From Lepturacanthus savala (Eukaryota > Chordata > Actinopteri > Scombriformes > Trichiuridae), in NCBI GenBank assembly GCA_030544235.1, contig CM060475.1, positions 9,284,909 to 9,348,908 on the forward strand: DNA of 64,000 nt. The letters run 5' to 3'. The translations under genes and the position numbers were made by a program. Positions within the stretch are counted from its first letter, which is position 1. Every line of letters starts with the position of its first letter. Positions 44,500 to 56,842 of this stretch are shown here, piece after piece. The notes under the pieces were generated by a model. It did no database searches. It was not told where the DNA came from and was given only the letters and a program-made list of their open reading frames with translations.

Positions 44500-47400
44500 T
44501 TCATATAATACAATAAAATTTAAATCTATACTTTAAAATGAAAATTCTCTAAAGCTGAAATGATTGGGAGAAGAGCTGCCTGTCATTGTGTGTCAGATAT
44601 TATTGTTATTATTGCTTTAAAGTGTGATTTTTGTAAATAGGTCAAACCTGACCCCAACAACACAAAGGTGCTAATTTCACCATTTTATAGTTTTATTTTG
44701 TTGAACCAGTTACATCGCAGCAAACGAATGCATGTGGTTATTTTATGCATTTAAAGTCTGTAACTTAACACATGAGGAAGGATAAACTAAGAGTTTTCAA
44801 GACCTGAATTGTTGTTTTTTATGAATTGTTAATGCTGGTTTTCTTTACAAACCAAGAAGGAGTCGGTTCTAACTGTACGGTGTCAGATCACAGGAAAAAA
44901 CAAGTGACGTGTTCCAGCTTCATCTCGTTCTATGAACACGCAGGTGTAGCTGGATCCCAGTTCTCACCACAGACCACAAACCTGCCCTATAAATAACTCA
45001 TTATACTGGAGAAAGACCACGTTAACGCTAACAGGTGGAAAGGCTTTTATTTGTTGAAATAAAGGACGCTAATGCAGTTCTTTGACAGGATACTGTTGCT
45101 GCACTGCTGAAAATGTGATATTATAGGAATCTGATGGGTGTGCTGCTCGTCTCTGCCTGAAGGAGGCGGTGTTGTCACAGCAGAGAGTAAAATACCGTCA
45201 ATAAAACTTAAAGAGCAAATAGAACATGTTCATGTGATGATTATACATGTAAAGCTGTGATGTTGTACTTTTTACTGTTTGTTTAAGGTCGCAGGTCTTT
45301 GAAATGTTCAACGACGCTAGTTTTGTTAGCCTCTCTACAGCGTTTTGCATTGTATGTTAGCATTAAGCTAAGCACTAAATGCTTGTGTGAATGGCTTCAA
45401 TCCATTTTAATCCATTTCCTTCCCCATGAAATGTTTTTTTATTATTTTAAACTGGATATATTATACAGGAAGACAAAGCAGCTAACATCATTTAGCATTA
45501 GCATATAGTCACGATAACCTGTCGTCATTTAAAATGAAATCACCTGTGCATTTATTTAATCTTCACTGATAATTTCTCACAGAATTGTTTAATATAATTT
45601 ACGTTATATTAAATAAATGAGTTTATTCCTTTGACTCTGAGTTTTATCTCCCAGTATTTGGTCTTTGGTTTGATCTGATTGTGATAAATTTGGCTCTGAG
45701 GTTCTGATTCTGGACATTTTATCATCTTCTGTGTCGTTGGCCTCCAGGTGTGCCTGGTTGTGGGGTTTCCCAGGCTGAACTGCAGGGGCTGAGAGGTTGC
45801 CAATGCACAGGTGTGAAGAGAAGAAAATGATGAAGAAAAAGTAGAAGAACAGCAGCAGCAACTGGAAAAAGACCAAGAAAGTAAGTGAAAATGTCAGAGT
45901 TTATGGTCAATACATGTAATTTTATTCATTTATTTCTTGTTTCTTCTTCTTGGTCTTTTATTTCTTTTATTAATCATTAAATAATTGAGTAAATTAATTA
46001 ATTTAGCTTTTTCCCAGGTGAAGAAATATATAAAAATACTTTTTTAGGAGTTATTTGAGGAGCAAAATATGAATTAAGATGTACATTCTAGGTGGATTAT
46101 ATATTATATATTATATATTGTAGTTATTCAGTACTAGTCCATTATTGGACAGGATCACACAGTCCATCCATCCACTTATAATCTATTTTACCTTCGTTTT
46201 GACACAACTCTGACTTTATTCTTTAAAAGAAAATGTTTAATCAACTCACTTATTATTTATTTATTTGTATTTTACAGCTGAGACATAAATGCAGCACTTT
46301 AAGTTAATGTCTAATCTGACAAATTAGCAAAAAGTGATGTAAAATCATCTGTAACCGTCTCAAATATCCATGTATTTGACAGTAACATTAAAAGATTTCA
46401 GGCTGGATAATTAAATAAGTTGTGTAGTTATTAATTCTACAGTTTATAACAAATAAAAAGACATTTTCTTACCCAGAATTATTTAATGTTGATTTATATT
46501 TTATGTGAACTGGCCCTTTAAAGTTTGTTGTAGTTCCCGTGTCTGACCAGCAGGTGTCAGTGTTTAACCTGAATAAAAATATCCACTGAATTTCTGCTGT
46601 GAAACTAAAAGTTTGACATAAATAAGACTTGTTGCTGCATTTTACTGTGTTATTATATCACTGGGAAATAATGGAGGGGAAATAATAATAAATAAAGAAT
46701 AATTATCACTGATATTACAAACATTTATCTTTTAAATATTAAATCAGGACCAGAGTGAAGTGAACAAATATAAAAGTGCAAAGACAAAAAATAAAAGTGC
46801 AGTAAACTTTACTTGAGATTATGATTCTATGTTAATTATTATATTATTAAGTGGGTTTTATTTCCTATAAAATTATAAGATTATTATTATTATTATTACT
46901 AATAGAAATAGAATCAATAACAGTAAATTCATCTTTTTGTTTGAGTTTTATTCCTGAACTAAATAAACTTAATGGAAATAAAATAAAAAAACATGGAAAT
47001 TCAGAATAAATCTGACTGAATATTTTTCTATTTATATCCAACCAGACATTAATAATAATAATTTAATAATTTAATTGATTTTTAGCGAATTTCAGCAGCT
47101 TTATCATGATGATGAATGAATTATAGTTAATTTCATTGTGTTTATTTAAACAAAATCAATAAATAAACTAAGCAAAGCTGAAAAGGCTGAAGCTATAAAC
47201 ATATTTATTAATAATATTAATACTATAAGATCAAAACCTCAATTTGCAAAAAAGAAGAAGAATTTAATATAATAAAATAATAATTACAGTATTATAATAA
47301 TAATGTTATTGCTCTTTTTTGTCTCATTTTTAACTGAATTTGAGTATTAGAGCTGTTTCTGTTGTTGTTTTTTCTTAATATGATTCTGGAGACAACTTTA

Positions 47401-47560
47401 TTCTATTCTATTTGTATTTATTTGTATTTATTTGTATTTTCTTAGTATTTCTTATAGACATACGCTCCTCCCCTTCACTGTTACTGTATGTGCTGAATAA
47501 ATAAAACTATTTTCTCCACTATATTTAGAGTTATGGCGCAAAACAACTAAATGAATAATA
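44500..47560. other. intergenic AT-rich sequence, no recognised feature
   Basis: Between the repeat cluster and the fam184a promoter. Only short AT/TAA simple runs (for example 46,880-46,900 and 47,230-47,300) are seen. The open frames here are short and lack family resemblance. Confidence 0.5.
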
Positions 47561-47574
47561 GATTATTTTATTAT

Positions 47575-47840
47575 GAATATTTTAACCGCGGGGCGTTCGC
47601 GCGCGTGCGTCATAAATCCGACACAGTGTCCGGGTCCGTGAACGCAGCATCCTGCAGCTCCGCCGTCATCGATGCGTGAGAAAAAAAAAAAAAAAACACT
47701 CCGCGTCTCTGGAGCCGCTTCACACAACAAGTGAACCCTTGCGCGCAGCTGGACGACGGAACATCTGGCGCGCGTCTCCGCCGCTCCGGCGCGCTCCCGC
47801 GGCGGATGCGTAAAAGCGTAAGGATGGGACGGAGTCCCCC

Positions 47841-47873
<33 letters not shown>

Positions 47874-48240
47874 TCCCTCAGATTAACTCCAATCACAACA
47901 ATGGAGCGGATTTGACGCGCGGCAGAAACAGAAGCGGAAAAAAACCCCAAAACGTTTCGTCTCTCGCGTTTTTTAAATTTTTTTCTCCGCCGGTGAAGAT
48001 GGCGACGGGAGCGGGCTGGCAGCCTCCGTACACCTCCTCCTCCTCCTCCTCCTCCGCCGCCAAATACACGTCCTCTCCCGCCGCCGGCATGTTCTACGAC
48101 GCGAGCCAGACGCTGGAATACACCCAGGACCTGCACCTGAAGATGAGCAAGAAGATCGCGCAGCTGACCAAGGTGTGCGGCGGCGCGCGCGGACGCGGAA
48201 TGGATGAATGGATGAATGAATGACGCAGATGTGGAGCGGG
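47575..48240 (+). promoter_or_regulatory. fam184a: CpG-rich promoter region of fam184a
   Basis: Sharp rise in GC and CpG density (runs such as GCGTTCGCGCGCGTGCGT near 47,592) after kilobases of AT-rich intergenic sequence, extending through exon 1. It includes an A run (47,679-47,694), a CCT/TCC run (47,838-47,872) and no convincing TATA box. A CpG-island promoter is the natural reading. Confidence 0.65.
47999..48172 (+). CDS. fam184a: fam184a exon 1
   Basis: Residues 1-58. MATGAGWQPPYT, then a run of seven serines coded by pure TCC (S13-S19), then AAKYTSSPAAGMFYDASQTL, EYTQDLHLKMSKKIAQLTK. The start has a strong context (A at -3, G at +4) and matches the MAT...W start of FAM184A. LKMSKKIAQLTK is the diagnostic motif. 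The donor is GTGTGC, phase 0. The pure TCC run is a coding microsatellite and could vary in length between individuals. The exon lies in a CpG-rich promoter region. Confidence 0.94.
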
Positions 48241-48270
48241 TTTTGTGCTGGATGTGGAGTAGTAGCAGAG

Positions 48271-48273
<3 letters not shown>

Positions 48274-48351
<78 letters not shown>
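48274..48351 (+). repeat. (CTG)26 trinucleotide tract in fam184a intron 1
   Basis: Uninterrupted CTG on the transcribed-sense strand, about 100 bp after the exon 1 donor. The polyalanine/leucine open frames across it are artefacts. Confidence 0.97.
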
Positions 48352-48352
<1 letters not shown>

Positions 48353-49419
48353 GAGGGAAGTGCTGATATTTGCTGTCAAATCTGCATTTTACGCACTAAA
48401 TATGACGCAGAAGTAGCATTTTCTGGTGTTTGGAAGGTTCACAGGTCACAGTTAATCCACTAGAATCAGCTTTTTCCTGCGTCTCTGCTGTAGAATGTCT
48501 CCATATATTTGTATCTGGAGGTTTCCACATGGCCAGAGTGTTTAATCCGGTTCCTTCTGCCATCTCAGGGATTTCTGCCATCGCCCAAAGAGCCGCTCAA
48601 GTTATGTAATGTAGGAGGATGCAGCGGATTTAAAGCAGAGCCGCTTCCTTTGTGTAGGAACCTGGAGGAGAACATGTCTCCAAGCTGGATCCATCTGAAG
48701 CATGAGCAGAAATGTGGACTCCAGGTCTCTGACGGTGTGGATGAGACTCAGTTCAAGCTGATAAAGTCATAATAAACATGGAAAAAGCAGATAAATCAAT
48801 AGTTTAACATTAAAACAGTGGATTTCTGAGCTTATTTCCTTCATTTATTGAGGTTTAAATATTGATTTCATTAAGATAATAGTTGTTTAATCATGTGGCT
48901 GCTAGCTAGCATAAAGCACTGTTAGCATGCCGCTGCTAAATTTAGTTATAAATAAAAAAAAAATCAGTTAATTGCACAAAAAGTTGTTATATGTTATTAT
49001 AATTAACACAATAAATTAAATTAAAATAATTTGAAGTCATTTCTTTTAGTTACCAACTTAAAAACGTGTCTTGCTTATTAAAGTTATCACTTAGACATGT
49101 TTTATTACTTAAAATGGCCTAAATAATAGATGTATTTAAGAAATATAAGAAAAAAATAAGCATAGTTTTCTGATAGTTTTATAATATGTAAGTCAATGGG
49201 ACTCCGTTAGTTGTAGGAAATAGGAATTTGATATATTTTCATATAAATATAACATAAAAAATGAAGTTAAAATGTTTTATTTGGTAAAAATTGTCCAAAA
49301 TTCTGAATAAAAAAGAAGGCATGATTATATATAATAATTTGACTTTTTATTATAATATTCACATTTTGTCTCATGTTTCTTTACTTTTAATCTTATATTT
49401 GACTAAAAATCAAGGGGAA

Positions 49420-49866
49420 AAAGTCGATTAATCAACGAGTTTCTAACTATCACGTTAATCAACTATTTGATAATCAATTAATTGATTAGAGTCATTTATT
49501 AATCAGTAAATGTCTAAATTCTCTGGTTCCAGCTTCTCTTCTCTGATTATTTCCTGGTTTCTTTAGTCTCTATAATAATAAACTGATGATCTTTGGGTTG
49601 TGGACTGTTGGTCTGGACATGGATCATTTTGAGCATGCTTTTATTTTGAAGGGCCCCTATTTTGACTGTTTTCCCAGTTTATAATATTTAGATTTTCATG
49701 GTTTATTCATAGTAAATATCTGTGTTTATGGTCCTAAATCACCTTTAGCAACAAAACTGTCTGCCTCAATCAATTCATTGATTAGTTGACAATTATTACA
49801 TGAATCAATTAATGGATTAGAGTCATTTATTAATTAGTAAATGTGTAAATTCTCTGGTTCCAGCTT
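49420..49866. repeat. family E single copies
   Basis: TAAATTCTCTGGTTCCAGCT, ATTTCCTGGTTTCTTTAGTC and ATAAACTGATGATCTTTGG in the same order as at 60.5, 60.7 and 63.75 kb. 48,352-49,090 and 49,320-49,420 hold no recognised feature. A family A right-end fragment lies at about 49,090-49,320. Confidence 0.7.
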
Positions 49867-49936
49867 CTGTTACTGCTGCTGCTGCTGTTACTGCTGCTGC
49901 TGTTACTGCTGCTGCTGTTACTGCTGCTGCTGTTAC

Positions 49937-49970
<34 letters not shown>

Positions 49971-50019
49971 GCTGTTACTGCTGCTGCTGTTACTGCTGCT
50001 GCTGTTACTGCTGCTGCTG

Positions 50020-50054
<35 letters not shown>

Positions 50055-50156
50055 ACTGCTGCTGCTGTTACTGCTGCTGCTGCTGTTACTGCTGCTGCTG
50101 CTGTTACTGCTGCTGCTGCTGCTACTGCTGCTGCTGCTGTTACTGCTGCTGCTGCT
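49867..50156 (+). repeat. CTG tract interrupted by TTA and CTA
   Basis: About 290 bp of runs of three to eight CTG separated by single TTA (or CTA) units, all in one register. The 110-codon cysteine-rich open frame is an artefact. 50,160-50,640 has no recognised feature. Confidence 0.95.
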
Positions 50157-50639
50157 TTATGTGTGTTCAGTAGGTCGATGAATCAGGAGAAAACAACACG
50201 ACTGACCAGCTGCTAAATATAGACGATGCACACAAAGATGCATAGAAATCTGTGGCTTTTATTTTTGCATCACTGAACTTTATAAACGTTCATTCATCTT
50301 TGTAACGAGGACTTTAATTCTTATTAATTCATGTATCGTCTCTGTGCACATGTCACTTCCTGCTAAATCACAATCAGCCGGGTCTGCTCTGCATGTAACG
50401 GAGCAGGATTAGATGTTAATTGGTTAATTGCACATCTGCATTCATTATATTAGTTAGCTAGTTATATTAGTTTATCACCCATTTAGAGACAATATGCAGA
50501 TGAATGTTGTTAAAAACAACAAAGATCTAGTATTTTTATGTATACAACTTCAAATCAAATATAAGAAAATACTTAGATTTTAAGTCTACTGATATCTATA
50601 TATATATTATCAATATCCACATCAATACAATAAGAAATA

Positions 50640-50850
50640 ATTCAATAGTTTTACATAAATTTTACATATTTGCATATTGTTGATATATGGAAACAGAAAA
50701 ATATATCAAAAGTGAATTAAATTGAAGTAAATTTGGTAAAATTTTCCCCAAAATCTGAATAAAACGCTCACATGTCAAATGTCCACAAGCAATAGGGATA
50801 TCCTTATAAATTGTATGTCCTTCAAAATAAAAGCCCCCAAGGAAAAACAC
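50640..50850 (-). mobile_element. TTAA-type MITE (family A), inverted fragment
   Basis: GTCAAATGTCCACAAGCAAT, AGGGATATCCTTATAAATTG, CTTCAAAATAAAAGCCCCC. Truncated. 50,850-51,490 holds nothing else recognised; a forward core lies at 51,500-51,597. Confidence 0.7.
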
Positions 50851-51597
50851 AGCTTTTTTAGTTCAGTTCAGATGTTTATTAAGATTAATTTTCAAATGCA
50901 TCAAACATAAAGACACAATAAGATAATTTAGGGGAAAAATGCTGTTTCTGTGCACGTTTCATCATAAAAGACATGATTTAAGGTTTGTAAAGTATTAGAA
51001 TGACATTAATTTATCAGTCCAAGCCAACGGGAGACAGCAACAACTACATAACATGTTTTCTTCTTAGAATTTATTGTGTATTATTTATGGAAAACACCGA
51101 TTTTTTGGAGCCACAAATAGAGCTGAGAGGTATCTGTTATTCCTGGGAGATGGAGAGACAACGAGGAGGAAACAGAAGCGAGAGGACAGAAGAAGACAAA
51201 AGGGAGATAAAAGGATGAGAGATGAAAGCGGCTCCAGCATCATTAAAATAATCATGTATAATTGAAGGAAGACTTCACGGCTCCGTCGCTGCAAAGAATC
51301 TCACAACCGGAGCAGAAAAACTCACCTTTCTGTGGCTGGAGACCTGCAGCAACTCAGAGAAATACAGATGCTAAAAGGAAATGTAGCCTCAGCAAGAAAA
51401 ACTACAACTTAATTAGGAAATATTGAACCAATTAACTATTTTACATTGGATGAATTAGCTTCAAAGATTATCTGAAGCACGACCTTTATTGCATATGCTG
51501 CAATAATTTATCTTCATTTTTCTAAAAAAACATGATATAAAATCTATGTTTTTACAGCTAGGTGTGAAAAGGGGGCTTTTATTTTGAAGGACTGTAT

Positions 51598-52610
51598 ACA
51601 TTTTTACTGTAAAACACTGTATTTACAGTAAATTCATTACGTACATTAGTAGGTAGGTAGTAGTACACTGTTGTTAAAGAATTTACTGTAAAAAACACCT
51701 CAGTTACAGTAAATTCTTTACCTACAGTGTTTTTACAATAAATTTGGTAACTACAGTTTTTTTTACAGTAAATTCTATTTCTACAGTAATTCTTACAGTA
51801 AATTATTTAACTACATTGGTTTTTACAGCAAATTCTGTAACTAGTGTTTTTTTTACAGTTAATTATATTTCTACAGAAATTATTACTGTAAATTGTGTAA
51901 ATATTGTTTTAACAGTAAATTCTGTAACTACAGTGATTCTTACAGTAAAATCTTTAACTGCGTTTTTCTTTTACAATAACTTCTGTAAATTGTGTTTTTT
52001 TTACAGTTAATCATATTTCTACAGAAATTATTACAGTAAATTCTGTAATTACTGTTTTTTTTACAGTAATTTCAAAAAAAAAACTTTATCTACAGTGTTT
52101 TTTCCAGTAAATTCTCTAACATGTGTTTTTTTTTACAGTTAATTATAGTTTAGTTTAATTACAGTTAGTTATATTTGTACAGTAATTATTAGAGTAAATT
52201 ATGTAACTACAGTGTTTTTACAGTAAATTCTATTTCTACAGTAATTCTTACAGTAAATTCTTTACCTACACTGTTTTTACAGTAAATTCTGTAACTAGTG
52301 TTTTACAGTAAATTCTGTAATTACAATATTTTTTACAGTAAATTCTACTTCTACAGTAATTCTTGAAGTAAATTCTTTAACTACATTGGTTTTTACAGTA
52401 AATTCTGTAACTAGTGTATTATACAGTTAATTATATTTCTACAGTAATTCTTACAGTAAATTCTTTACCTACAGTGTTTTTACAGTAAATTCTGTAATTA
52501 CTGTAGAAATAGAATTTACTGTAGAAATCACTGTACTTAATGATTTTACTTTACTTTTTCTTTTTTTGGGAACTGCTGTAAATTCTCCTGTTGTTGGATG
52601 AAAAAAGTAC
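51598..52610. repeat. TTTTTACAGTAAATTCTGTAACT array, left of exon 2
   Basis: About 30 degenerate units built on TTTACAGTAAATTCTGTAAC with ACTACAGTG spacers. The motif TTTACTGTAAA and its inverse are interleaved, so the array is largely self-complementary. It ends in a unique tail (TTACTTTACTTTTTCTTTTT) also present at the second array. A family A core follows at 52,720-52,770. Confidence 0.85.
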
Positions 52611-53081
52611 ATTTAATTTATTTATAAGAACATTGTAGAGTCTAGTGGCAGCTGAGATAAATATTTTATCCAATCATCTTTCACTACGTGACATGTAGAA
52701 AACCTTACATAACATACAATTGAATAGGTCACATGACCAGGATATCCCTATTGCTGATTTAACATGTGAGCATCACTGTCTCACAACTGAAGTCCTTTGT
52801 TCAGAATTTGGGAAAGTTAATAATTAATTAAACAAATTATTGAACTTAATGTGTAAAATAGATGCAAATATGATAAATTCCATTTCTGAGGCAGACAGAA
52901 ATTAACATGAAATGTCTTCAGGACTTTAAATAAGCACAGTTTCTGTTTTTCTTGTCTTTTGATTTGTAAACTCAGCACAAATCCTGAGGTTTAACATAAT
53001 GTGGGATAAATAAATTTAAAACATCCCACAGGTGCAGATTTGCTGAACATTCACCTGGTTGAACTCCAGGTCTTAAAGATG

Positions 53082-53083
<2 letters not shown>

Positions 53084-53124
<41 letters not shown>
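53084..53124. repeat. (TTA)n microsatellite
   Basis: Pure TTA run in fam184a intron 1. Confidence 0.9.
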
Positions 53125-53125
<1 letters not shown>

Positions 53126-53233
53126 CTCCTGGGGGATAATTACCATGCAAACATCCATTCCATATGGATGGATGTGAACTTTTAACCTCACCTGTAGTAG
53201 AAGGACATGGACCACCATTAAAGCTCCTGTATT

Positions 53234-53234
<1 letters not shown>

Positions 53235-53291
<57 letters not shown>
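53235..53291 (+). repeat. (CAG)19 trinucleotide tract
   Basis: Uninterrupted GCA/CAG on the sense strand of fam184a intron 1, complementary to the CTG tracts at 48.27 and 49.87 kb. Confidence 0.97.
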
Positions 53292-53292
<1 letters not shown>

Positions 53293-53849
53293 CTTCTAAA
53301 ACCTACTTATACATATATTCTATATCGGAGGCAGCAGGAGAAGCAGCATGACTGACAACATGTTTATTCATTTCAGCTTTAGGGCGGCCATATTTGAACT
53401 CTGTGGGAGATTTAAAGGGTTTTTTTGTTGTTTAGAGTTCAGAGATGATAAAATACTGTAGTTTATTGCCAAAACTATAAATAATCAGAATCAGGTGTTT
53501 TATAAAATCAGGCAGCGAGGCATGCAGATGGCTGAAACATTTGGAATCAGTGGCTACAGACCTCCAAACTTCATGTGGCCTTCAGATTAGAATGAGGACT
53601 TTGGGCAGAAAGATTCATGGGATGTGTTTCCATGGCTGATACGTCACCAAATGCAGTTCAAGTGTTTTCTAGAATGATCTGATGGACGGGTCTGGGTTTG
53701 GTGGTTGCCAGGGCAACCGGTACTTCTACATACTGTAAATTAATGGAGGGGACAATTAAAAGTAAATTTACAGAGAATAATTTGTGGAGGCGAAAAATCA
53801 TCCAATACTCGTGTATGAAATCATGAATCAATGAGGTAAAAACTATGAA

Positions 53850-54130
53850 AATCTTCCTGTTCCCTCCTCCCTCCCCCCAGTCACTGTTGCTATGGTAACT
53901 TCCATCGTTAGAGCTCGTAATGATCGTTAGGTCTGATCTTAACCAGTTAAACTGGACAATTTGAACAAAAGATTTGAACAAGTGATGTGATAAATGACAA
54001 CTTTTGGTTGTGAGACAGTGATGCTCACATGTCAAACGTCCATCAGCAATAGGGATATCCTGGTCATGTGACCTCATAAACTGCATGTCCTTCAAAATAA
54101 AAGCCCCCTTTTCATGTCTAACTGTAAAAA
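53850..54130 (-). mobile_element. inverted family B copy followed by inverted family A fragment
   Basis: Family B (CACTGTTGCTATGGTAACTT, then GATCGTTAGGTCTGATCTTA) at 53,880-53,995 is joined to family A (TGCTCACATGTCAAACGTCC, CTTCAAAATAAAAGCCCCCT). It ends about 60 bp before the exon 2 acceptor. Confidence 0.75.
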
Positions 54131-54186
54131 AAGAGACAAACAGTGAGTATATTCTTCTGTTTCATTCTGTTTCATTCTGTCTCCAG

Positions 54187-54264
54187 GTGATTTACGCTCT
54201 CAACACCAAGAACGACGAACACGAGGAGGAAATCGAGTCTTTGAAAGAAGCCCATGAGGACGAG
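54187..54264 (+). CDS. fam184a: fam184a exon 2
   Basis: Residues 59-84, VIYALNTKNDEHEEEIESLK then EAHEDE. It continues directly from exon 1 and matches FAM184A closely. The acceptor is CATTCTGTCTCCAG and the donor GTACAG. It is 78 nt, phase 0 at both ends, so it can be skipped without a frameshift. A TTAA-type MITE ends only about 60 bases before the acceptor, and two homologous TTTACAGTAAATT-rich blocks flank the exon (51.6-52.7 kb and 54.66-55.5 kb). Confidence 0.93.
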
Positions 54265-54659
54265 GTACAGACAAAGCTGTTATTCCTTTTATTTCTGTCT
54301 CCCGTTGAGTATTTTTTGTCACTGCAGAGGGAGTTAGAGTGGAAGATCCACTGGCATCATGTCATTTTACTGTCAGTTTACTGTATTTTATCTGTCTGGT
54401 CCCAGATAATAATGTGGAAGACTCTCAATCAAAACTCAAAACACTCAAAATCACACACACAACTATATGCTGCATTTCCAATGATGCATTAGACCTATGT
54501 AATATAACCTTAATGGTGATGATATGGACCTTTAAACCACCAGTCACTTTACCTATAAATAAGTTTATATCAAACACCTTATTTATATATCCTCCATACT
54601 GGTTTCTTTTTGCACATCACTGGTTTGAATGTTGATTTGTTGTTTATTGCATCATGTTT

Positions 54660-55450
54660 GTAACTTAATTAATTTACTGTAAAAATCACTGTTATAGAAT
54701 TAAATGTAAAAACACTGTAGTTAAAAAACTGTAATTACTGTATAAATACAGTTTACTGTAAAAAACACACTAGGTACAGCATTTACTGTAATAATTACTG
54801 TAGAAATGTAATTTACTGTAAAAACAGTACACAGGAGTTACAGGAAATCTTTACCTACATTGTTTTTTTACAGTAAATTATATTTCTACAGTAATTATAA
54901 CAGTAAATTCTTTAACTACAATGTTTATTTACAGCAAATTATGTAACTAGTGTTTTTACAGTTAATTTTGTAACTACAGTGTTTTTTTTACAGTAAATTC
55001 TGTAACAACAGTGATTTTTATAGTGAATTTTAACTAGTGTTTTTTAAAGTAAATTCTCCAGCTAGTGTTTTTTTTTTTACAGTTAATTATATTTCTATAG
55101 TAATTATTACAGTAAATTCTGTAACTACAGTGTTTTTTTTTTTTTTTACAGTAAATTCAATTTCTACAGTAATTATTATAGTAAATTCTTTACAGTGTTT
55201 TTAAAGGAAATTCTCTAACTAGTGGGGTTTTTTTTACAGTTAATTATATTTCTATAGTAATTATTACAGTAAATTCTGTAACTACAGTGTTTTTTACAGT
55301 AAATTCTGTAATTACGGTGTTTTTTACAGTAAATTCTGTAATTACTGTAGATATAGAATTTACTGTAAAAATTGCTGTAGTTATAGATTTTACTTGACTT
55401 GTTTTTTCTTTTTTTGTGAACTGTTATAACTAAATTCCCCTGTTGTGGGA
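54660..55450. repeat. TTTTTACAGTAAATTCTGTAACT array, right of exon 2
   Basis: Same unit and same 3' tail as the 51.6-52.6 kb array, in the same orientation, with further homology after the array (TGACATGTAGAAAAC at about 52,688 and 55,518). 55,530-56,000 has no other feature. Confidence 0.85.
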
Positions 55451-55999
55451 TGAATAATAATCTTATTTATAAGATTATTTATGTGATAAATATTTAATCC
55501 CACCGTCTTTCTCTATGTGACATGTAGAAAACTTTTCCAAACACCAGCAGTGATTCTTCCAACATTTCCCCATATTTGTCCTGTTTGGTGACAACATGCG
55601 ATGCTGCTCCACACCTCGAGCAGGTGTTTAATTAGATTTTAGCACATTATCAACGTGTGATAACACTTAGTGTCGCTATGTGAATAAATGTGACTGAAAC
55701 ACCAGGAGCTGCTGATGAAACCATCCTCCACATCAGGAACATTTCAGAACATCGTCACTTCACTGGATTCTTCTGGGCTGGTTTTCACAGACGTAGAAGA
55801 AGTCGTGAGATCGCAGTTTATTTAAGGACAGCAGTGTTAAATTTAATGTGAATTTATCTCCTCGTCACTCCAGTGTCTCAGTTGTTAATTGAATTAGTTG
55901 CTTTCAAGTGTTACTTTCTGCTTCTGTAAAGATTCATTGCTGCTGGGATTCAGCTGTGCTGTGTTATTATTTATATATTTACCTCTTAACCTTCCTTTG

Positions 56000-56650
56000 C
56001 ATGACATGTTACTTAGAGATGGTAAAAAATACACCAGTAATTTTTTATATTTGCATATTGTTGCCATGGAGCAACAAAACTATTTCAACGTACATTGAAT
56101 TAAATGTTTATTTAAAATTCTGAATAAAAGACGACTTTCAGGATCTGATGCTCACATGTCAAATGTCCATCAGCAATAGGGATATCCTGGTCATGTGACC
56201 TCATAAATTGTATGTCCTTCAAAATAAAAGCCCCATTTCACACCTAGCTGTAAAAATATAGATTTTATGTCACAGCTTTTTAGAAAAAGTAAGACTCTCT
56301 ATCTTAATTCATTTGTATAAAAAGCTATGATGTATTATCTATCTTTTTCATAGTTAGGCATGAAAAGGGGGCTTTTATTTTGAAGGATATCCTGTCCTTT
56401 ACTCATGGCCAGTCCCTATTACTCATGGACTTTTACCATGTGACAACAGAACGTTGTCTTTTATTCAGAATTTCTGAAAATTGTCACCAAATAAAAGATT
56501 AAACTCACTATCTGGGATAAGTAAATAAGTAAGTGGGATTTATTTATGTATATTTTTTACATTTAATTCAAATTTGATGTTATTTTTTTTCTAATATGCT
56601 AAAATAGATTTGCAACAATATGCAAATAAGGTAAATTCCTAGTGTATCCA
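56000..56650. mobile_element. TTAA-type MITE (family A), inverted and forward copies
   Basis: Inverted core at 56,150-56,280 and forward core at 56,330-56,480, with long right-hand part (CCATTGACTTACATAGCATG). They lie head to head in intron 2, upstream of exon 3. Confidence 0.7.
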
Positions 56651-56842
56651 ACCTAATGGAATCCCATTGACTTACATAGCATGAACTGTGTGTGTGGAAC
56701 AGGGTTTTTCAGAGTGAGTGTGTGAGAAGGCCGACTGTCTTGCTGCTGATATTAAACTGTAGGAACAACAGAACAGGGCTCCTTTAATCCCGTGTTGTAT
56801 ATGTCATATGTTGAATTATCGTTTTTTCCCTTCTCTGTTCAG

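Noticed and set aside
45604..45876. 90-codon minus-strand frame with a hydrophobic N-terminus resembling a signal peptide
   Set aside because: The hydrophobic part is AT-rich coding for Phe/Leu/Ile, and no family, splice partner or strong start context is evident.
47720..48379. 219-codon minus-strand frame with polyalanine
   Set aside because: It runs antisense through fam184a exon 1 and the CTG tract; it is a GC-rich and repeat artefact.
49841..50173. 110-codon cysteine-rich frame
   Set aside because: It is the CTG/TTA triplet tract read in one frame; a neighbouring frame is equally open.
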